Positions 58,112-64,000 of a stretch of 64,000 bases of DNA are shown one piece after another. Both the position numbers and the translations under genes were made by a program. Below the pieces are notes generated by a model, which saw nothing but the letters and a program-made list of their open reading frames with translations, was not told the origin of the DNA and searched no databases. This DNA is from Mytilus edulis. Its lineage: Eukaryota; Mollusca; Bivalvia; Mytilida; Mytilidae. The stretch spans positions 68,088,241 through 68,152,240 of the forward strand of contig NC_092354.1 in NCBI RefSeq assembly GCF_963676685.1, read 5' to 3'. Each line of letters starts with the position of its first letter. Positions within the stretch are counted from its first letter, which is position 1.

Positions 58112-59633
58112 GTACGTCTATGATTCTTGTATTTATGCTCTTCGAAGCAGTATAGAATATTTATAAAGAAACGTCAACATAAAATCGCCCCGTGTACAGG
58201 GAAGTTGTGATTAACTTTAACAGCGCACGGTACATGCTGTACGATGTAGATATAGAAAGAGACTTCGATACAATGAAAAACCAATAGTTCAAAGAACAAT
58301 TGAAGGCCTTCCAACATCAATTTTCAAAGTTATTGAAAAGAAGCTAGTTTCTGTTAAATCAAAATTAAAATTGGCATCCAGTCATCTGTTTCTTTATAAT
58401 GATGCGATAAACAAGTGTTTTCTATATACTCTTGAGTAAAATAAGGGAGATAATTTGCGACTTTCAGAGTAAATGTCACCTCCGGTGTCATATGATAGCG
58501 TCTTTCACACTGATTCCAAAAACATAGTTTCCACATACCATTGCTTGTGAACCAGGAGACAATCGGCTACTTCCGTTTTATCAAAAGTTACACTTATAGT
58601 CGTAAGTGATAAGTAATTGTATTTAAATTATAAAATATATGGATTCCTAGTAATTTTCCATGAATAGAAGTGGCTTTTTTCGGTTTTTCCAAGGTAATGT
58701 CCGGTGGTCATTTTTCAAGGTCATATGTCAAAAGGTAAGATGGCTTTATAATGAAGCAAGTTGAAGTAATAATCAATTAACCTTGAAATAAGTCATTTCA
58801 TGGGCACTTTATCCTATAGGATGCCATCAGATTGTTTTAAACCAAAGTAACATATCTCCATTACAATGAAACAAATATTTTGCACTTGTTTTTTTTATAT
58901 ATATCTTTAAAAGTGTTCGAGAAAAATGCAAAAACAAGCAAAATTAAAATTGAGAACGTGACCTTGAACTTTGATCTTGACCTCATTTTTCTAAGTTAGG
59001 ACCTGGGGGCCTCAAATATAATCCATGGTTATACGGTTAACGGTTAGCAAGTTTACAGAAAAGTGCAAAGACATAATAATTACAAATCAAGGGCATCAGG
59101 AGTGATATTGCTACTCAAACTGCATCTATACATTTTACCAAATAGCTGAGAAATGCCTTTCCCTGATTATGACTTGTTTTGTTGAAATGTGATCGACTGT
59201 TTAAAGAAAGGGCAGAGCGTATATCTCCTTTATATCAATGGAGCAATGAGATAGTGAAACATCATTCAATTGCCGTTTCGGGATGAAAATTTCAGGGACT
59301 TTATTTTCGGCTCTCCCTCAACTCATGTTAAGAGTGAGCCATATCTCTTTCACGTAAAAAATACCCTTATATATTTCGAAAAAGAGCAGGCTTATGCCGC
59401 TACAAAGCAGCACTCGCACCTGGAAAGTGGAAAAGGATTAATATAAGTTGCAAAATATGTTTTCCAAACTTCTATGAATAAATATGCCTAAACTAAACAA
59501 TCATGGATCATTAATGTAAGGTAGTTGCATCAATTTGATCTTATAATTAATGTGAAGAAAAATATAATTTAAACGATAAATCTTTGATTTATATGTATCG
59601 TTAAATTTATTTTATATCTTTGTATTATTTTAG
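58112..59633 (+). other. Gene B intron 2
   Basis: 1.5 kb, GTACGT to TATTTTAG. No repeat firmly recognised. Confidence 0.6.
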
Positions 59634-59759
59634 ACATATCTAGTATGAAAAAGGACATATTGCAGATCAAAGTTCAAAGGAAAAAATTCGAACATGATAT
59701 AACATTGTTGTTTTTTGGGCATGACCGCCAAAACAAAGATTTAGACAAAGCGGAAACAA
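59634..59759 (+). CDS. Gene B exon 3
   Basis: 126 bases between TTTTAG and GTATGT, phase 1 on both sides. It encodes DISSMKKDILQIKVQRKKFE... ending in LDKAET, clearly homologous to gene A exon 3. Confidence 0.8.
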
Positions 59760-59929
59760 GTATGTAAAATATCAATTACTACAGTACATACAATTCATAA
59801 CGAGTAGTCTTCAATTTTGTTTTTCAGTCCTAGATATACTTGATATAAGTGATCAAATATTAAAACAGAACTTTGTCATCATAGACTACGCATAAACAAC
59901 TCAATGATGATAAAAGACTTACTGGAAAA

Positions 59930-60152
59930 AAGTAAAATCACAAAAATACTGAATTCGGAGGAAAATTCAAAACGGAAAGTCCCTAATCAAATGGCAAAAT
60001 CAAATGATAAGAAACATCAAACGAATGGACAACAAATGACTTGGTACAGGCATTTTTAAATGTAGAAAATGGTGGATTGAACCTGGTTCTATAGCGCTAA
60101 ACCTGTCACTTGTATGACAGTCACATCAAAATTTGTTATATTAACAACGATG
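59930..60152 (-). repeat. Dispersed repeat family B in gene B intron 3
   Basis: Complement of the family B phrases, including GAAAATGGTGGATTGAACCT and CCCTAATCAAATGGCAAAAT. Confidence 0.75.
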
Positions 60153-60648
60153 CGTGAACAAAACAAACATAATAGGTGAAATAGTCAAAATATGGGTACA
60201 GCAGTCATCACTGTGTTACAATCTCAAAACAAACAAATATTTAACAAAAAAAGTTAACAAGTATGCTACAGTTGTGAATCAACTTTAACATCATAAGCTT
60301 TTACTTGAAAAAAGGTACCTTTTTCAAATGAACTGTAGTGATTTTTGCCATGCTATACTTATGTTTTCTTTGATAATTGACTGTTTTATCTTCACTCTTT
60401 GAGACGAAAGCCGTTTGTTTTTAAATTAGTTCAATATTAGGTTCTTAATATAATGTTTGTGCTGATTAGAATTTGAACTTTTTTCTAACATCTAAAGTTT
60501 TAGGGGTCTCAACTTGAACAAATACCTATATACAGAATAGATTAGTCGTTTGTTTGTTGTCTGCCTAATGTAAAATATAAATGAGCTGACTGTATTAATG
60601 TTATCACTATATCCGTCGCACCACTATATTGGACTATTCGTTTTTCAG

Positions 60649-61035
60649 TGCTAAAGAATAACACAGTGGTTTTCGATGGACTTACAAAAAATCTGAGTGC
60701 CTTAACTACAGACTATGGACGGCAGATCAAACTTCACCTGAAAATGCAATACAAGATTGATAATATAGACACTGAAGATAGCAAGACGTTTGGTGAATTG
60801 AAACAGAAACAAATCAATCTGAGGCAGAAGTTAAATAATATGACAAAAGCACAAGACTTTCTTAATAATGATCTAAGAGAAACACGAAGTAAATTACAGA
60901 AGGACATGGAACGAACAGTTCAAAGTCTACGAATCGAATTCAAAGCAGCACGTAGCAAATTTGAAGCTAACTCCAGAGCGATTCAAGACTCGCAGAACGA
61001 ACTCCGAGAAAATCATCAAAATTTACTTGAAACAA
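60649..61035 (+). CDS. Gene B exon 4: long coiled coil
   Basis: 387 bases encode about 129 helical residues (LKQKQINLRQKLNNMTKAQD, RTVQSLRIEFKAARSKFEAN) without proline. N-glycosylation sites NNT, NLS and NMT are present. It starts after TTTTTCAG with VLKNN-type homology to gene A (the split codon gives Met here) and ends at ACAA|GTGAGT. The frame remains open into the intron to 61103, but the shared phase-1 donor position argues for splicing at 61035. Confidence 0.8.
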
Positions 61036-62084
61036 GTGAGTCATTGAAATACAGAATTTGTTTTAAATGTTTTTCAGTTTTTACTGTAATTTTTTTATTG
61101 TAACTTGAGAAGTGACAATCATCCAGTAATAACATGAAAATGGTTTAAATGATAGATATCTTAATGCGTAGTAGTCAACTACCATGCAGATTTGTTTTTT
61201 CCTGAGAAACGTTCATTTCCATTCTATTAAAAAAGATTAAATATACCTGCTAATTATATAATTACAAGATCATATGTTTTTACATTCTGTGGTTTTGAGG
61301 ATAAATCATAAGTAATAAAATATGACATTGTAATGTGTATGTCAAACTTAACTTTATGTAACGGACTCTCAATGTATCTTGTAGATATATGATGAAGTTG
61401 AAAGATACTGTATGTTTATATAACAGACATCCTCTGTATCATATACATTTATGATAAAGTAGGGAGATACCAAAGTAATATCGAAACTCACATGCAACGA
61501 AAAATATATCTAATGTTCTATCAGGCAAAAAAATCACAAAGAACAGCGAAAGATACAAAATTAATACCAGATAACAAAATATCATTTTCGAGAACAATTA
61601 TTGTTGATTGATTGAGATCAGGGAATATATACGATATATACTTTTTTACGACGATTTGTTGTTTTTAATTTGTATGAGGTAATGAAAAAAGTAAACGAAG
61701 TCGTGTTTTTAAAAGATAAACCTACATATTTAATGATTTTAAGATGGATTTATGAACATTTGTTTAATTTTTTTATGTGCTTTTTATCAACAAAAAACAT
61801 ACTGGTAGCTAAAAACAGTGATGTTTCGGAAACAAAATATATGCATGTTTTGTGCTACATAAAAGTTCAACTAGCAAAATATATGATACAGTCCATAGAT
61901 TGTAATCTGACTTTGATGTAGATTGGTTACCATTTGGTGCAAATTCTGCAAATAGTACCCCTGTTAAAGGGGATTGAACATTTTTCAGTATCTTGTTCAT
62001 GGTTTATATACGGGTAAGAAAGGTAAAAATGTTAAACATCAATATGTGTAACAGTATTTAAAAAAAAAAATACAGCAATATTAA

Positions 62085-62240
62085 AGTACGAAGATGTTGT
62101 ATAATTGACAATGAAACAATAGACCATTAGGGACAAAATAGAAGTTATCAACTACCAGTAACACATGTAACATATCGGCCTTCAATAATGAATATACTTT
62201 AAAACTGATGATATGTTACGATTGTATTGTAAATTTATAA
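62085..62240 (+). repeat. Dispersed repeat family A fragment in gene B intron 4
   Basis: GAAGATGTTGTATAATTG, AACAATAGACCATTAGGGAC and ATATCGGCCTTCAATAATGA follow the family order with much divergence. Confidence 0.6.
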
Positions 62241-62272
62241 CATATTTGTTAACATATTTGTTTTATTTATAG

Positions 62273-62304
62273 TTTCAGAAATCAAAACCTATATGCCAAA
62301 TTAA
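62273..62304 (+). CDS. Gene B exon 5 (short C-terminus)
   Basis: After TTTATTTATAG the frame reads (I)SEIKTYMPN and TAA (62302-62304). The acceptor and first residues match gene A exon 5, but B stops where A goes on into its hydrophobic end. The modelled protein is 256 residues. An AATAAA lies near 62464. Confidence 0.65.
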
Positions 62305-62964
62305 CCAAATGCTGGTCATAATTTTCATAGTGGTATTGGAAAAAAAACAATGAACGTTTTGTTTACTGTTATACCTTCATATGACAGTTTTATATATAAT
62401 GTGAGTCATTGTTTATTTTACAACTGTTATATGTATGTTCTTTATTTTATCTATACTATGAAGAATAAAACAAACCACCTATATATAATTGATACTTTTA
62501 AATCTTTTTATGAACGATGAAATTCACAAATTGTCATTGTGGTAAATGCTTGTCATGTATTTGATAACCGCAGTCACATCCCGTTGAATGTTAAACGTTG
62601 AATCCGAACCATTGGCTTAAAGAACTATGCTTTCTGGTCATTACGAAACCACTGCAATAGCTTTTCATGATTGTAAATTGATGTTTTTCATTCATTATAC
62701 ATGTCATACTCAACCTACTTTCAGATTTTTTTTGGATTTGTTTTCGTCTTTTGCACGAGTGACATATTTGCTACTGCACATTGCATAAGTTTTCAGGGTT
62801 ACTTATGTGTCTACTAAATCTGTCTTTTAATTTTGATATACTTATAAATCAAAGTTAATAGTTCTAACGAATGATTTGTTAACATTGATTTTACATATTA
62901 AGTGAATAAGGATAACGGATACTTATTTCAGAACAATTGTGTATGCATGCAACAAATAGATATA
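62305..62964. other. Downstream flank of gene B
   Basis: AT-rich; the probable polyadenylation signal (62464) is the only feature seen. Confidence 0.45.
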
Positions 62965-63080
62965 GGAATATGTGATGTGAGTGCCAATGAGACAATTCAG
63001 AGCATTGGCTCACATCGAACAATAAGCTATAAAGGGCCCCAAAATTACTAGTGTAAAACCATGCAAACGGGAAAATCCAT
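62965..63080 (+). repeat. Dispersed repeat family A fragment
   Basis: GTGCCAATGAGACAATTCAG, AATAAGCTATAAAGGGCCCC and AGTGTAAAACCATGCAAACG in family order; the central part is deleted. Confidence 0.65.
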
Positions 63081-64000
63081 TAGCGGGCTGCTTAGTACCG
63101 AAATTCTACAAAACCATGCAAATGGTTATACAATGATAGTATTAAGCACAAACGTTTTTTATGGTGTCAATAGGCATATTTGAGGGGCAGCCAACATATT
63201 TTTCATTTTTTTTGCGGTGGCCATGTTGAATTTTGAATTGACATAATTTTAATCAAAAATAGTGAATGAAAAACAAATTCCAATCTGTTTCTTTTTTTTA
63301 TTAATGTGATATAGGGGATGAATTATGTTAAACAGATAGGAATTGATAAAAAAAATCCACTGCCGGTTAGTGTGGTAAAATGTCATGCAATGGAGTGATA
63401 TAGTGGGGATGAAAGTTTTGTGAAGAAAAAGTCCTTTTGATAAATAGAATATTTTAAAGATATACAGAGGTCGAATGATGTATTTCCCTATCATATATTT
63501 CGATGTAAGTCGTTCTAAAAACTGGTCTGTCTCTTTAACCAATACCCAATCGCCCAGACTAAGTAGATGTTGTTTATTAGTGAATACCTGTCCACGAACA
63601 TCAACAACTTGACATGAATCGCGTTTAGAATGCTGAAGCAGGGCAGCACTGTTAGTACGAAAATATGTCGTTCCGGGTTTGTTGTTTTTTTTGCGTTCAA
63701 ACCGTTAAAGTCTTGATTCATACAAATGTCGTACCTAATCTCAACAGAAACCCAATATATTCTTAACTGACCAAAATGCAAGTTTCTATTTTAGTCGTTT
63801 CTCGTAGGGAATCAAATTCAAAAGGTTCATGCATCATCAGAATTCTGTTTTTATTGCATATGATTACATGTGTTATATGTGCTTGATCTTAAACAATAGA
63901 TGCTAACCAATCGTTCATTTCTAGGAATCGCATACTCTATACAAAACTGAAAAGAGTTATCTTTCTTACAACTGTCGTACAGTTTACAATAAATTTGGCA
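63081..64000. other. Unassigned end of window
   Basis: Minus-strand open stretches around 63250-63780 overlap in two frames. One frame (TYFRTNSAALLQHSKRDSCQ continuing to GDWVLVKETDQF) has a protein-like look, but I recognise no family and see stops upstream, so it is not called a gene. Confidence 0.4.

Noticed and set aside
63249..63781. Overlapping minus-strand frames with protein-like phrases
   Set aside because: Stops lie upstream in each frame and no domain is recognised; possibly an old retroelement end.

Overview
The window looks like nuclear DNA of a bivalve mollusc, most likely a mussel of the Mytilus type. It is AT-rich, the genes are split by introns with GT...AG borders, coding density is very low, and the dispersed repeats (hammerhead-bearing retrozymes, Naiad-like Penelope elements, a family of about 0.6 kb seen more than ten times, MITEs) are of kinds I associate with mussels. 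No prokaryotic gene organisation is present. The species call is inference from recognised repeat families; no database was searched.

Three host genes can be assembled by splice-site and reading-phase logic, all on the + strand. Gene H (18239-25115, three exons, 558 residues as modelled) joins a DZIP3-type HEPN domain with an RN-x3-H motif, a short repeated coiled coil and an unrecognised C-terminal domain. Genes A (38550-45137, five exons, 300 residues) and B (57180-62304, five exons, 256 residues) are tandem paralogues. Each encodes a short acidic N-terminus, one membrane span and a long coiled coil; all their introns are phase 1 and exon 3 has the same length in both.

Layout: 0-3 kb holds a tandem retrozyme remnant and a 5'-truncated Penelope-like element (PLE, minus strand). 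6-17 kb holds dispersed repeats, a hairpin MITE and a 3.7 kb element with palindrome-rich ends (13111-16857). 18-25 kb is gene H. 25.4-31.5 kb is a 2.29 kb tandem duplication containing the N-terminal endonuclease half of a PLE, the second unit running into a reverse transcriptase. 31.6-38.5 kb has fold-back DNA, short tandem repeats, a broken RecQ-like helicase fragment and a degenerate PLE. 38.5-45.1 kb is gene A, whose first intron contains two MITEs and a FLYWCH/Mutator-like transposon inserted inside a hammerhead ribozyme. 45-57 kb has a LINE tail, a PLE split by a 2.9 kb satellite-bearing insertion, and a four-layer nest of transposons. 57.2-62.3 kb is gene B.

The PLE copies are mutated or truncated, so active transposition from this locus is unlikely, but together they show the permuted domain order of the Naiad/Chlamys PLE clade, with a GIY-YIG-type region upstream of the reverse transcriptase. 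The best candidates for undescribed biology are gene H (a HEPN protein with a duplicated Cys-rich motif and an unknown C-terminal domain) and the A/B family of coiled-coil membrane proteins. I infer a possible immune or stress role for H from the HEPN class only; nothing in the sequence shows it directly.
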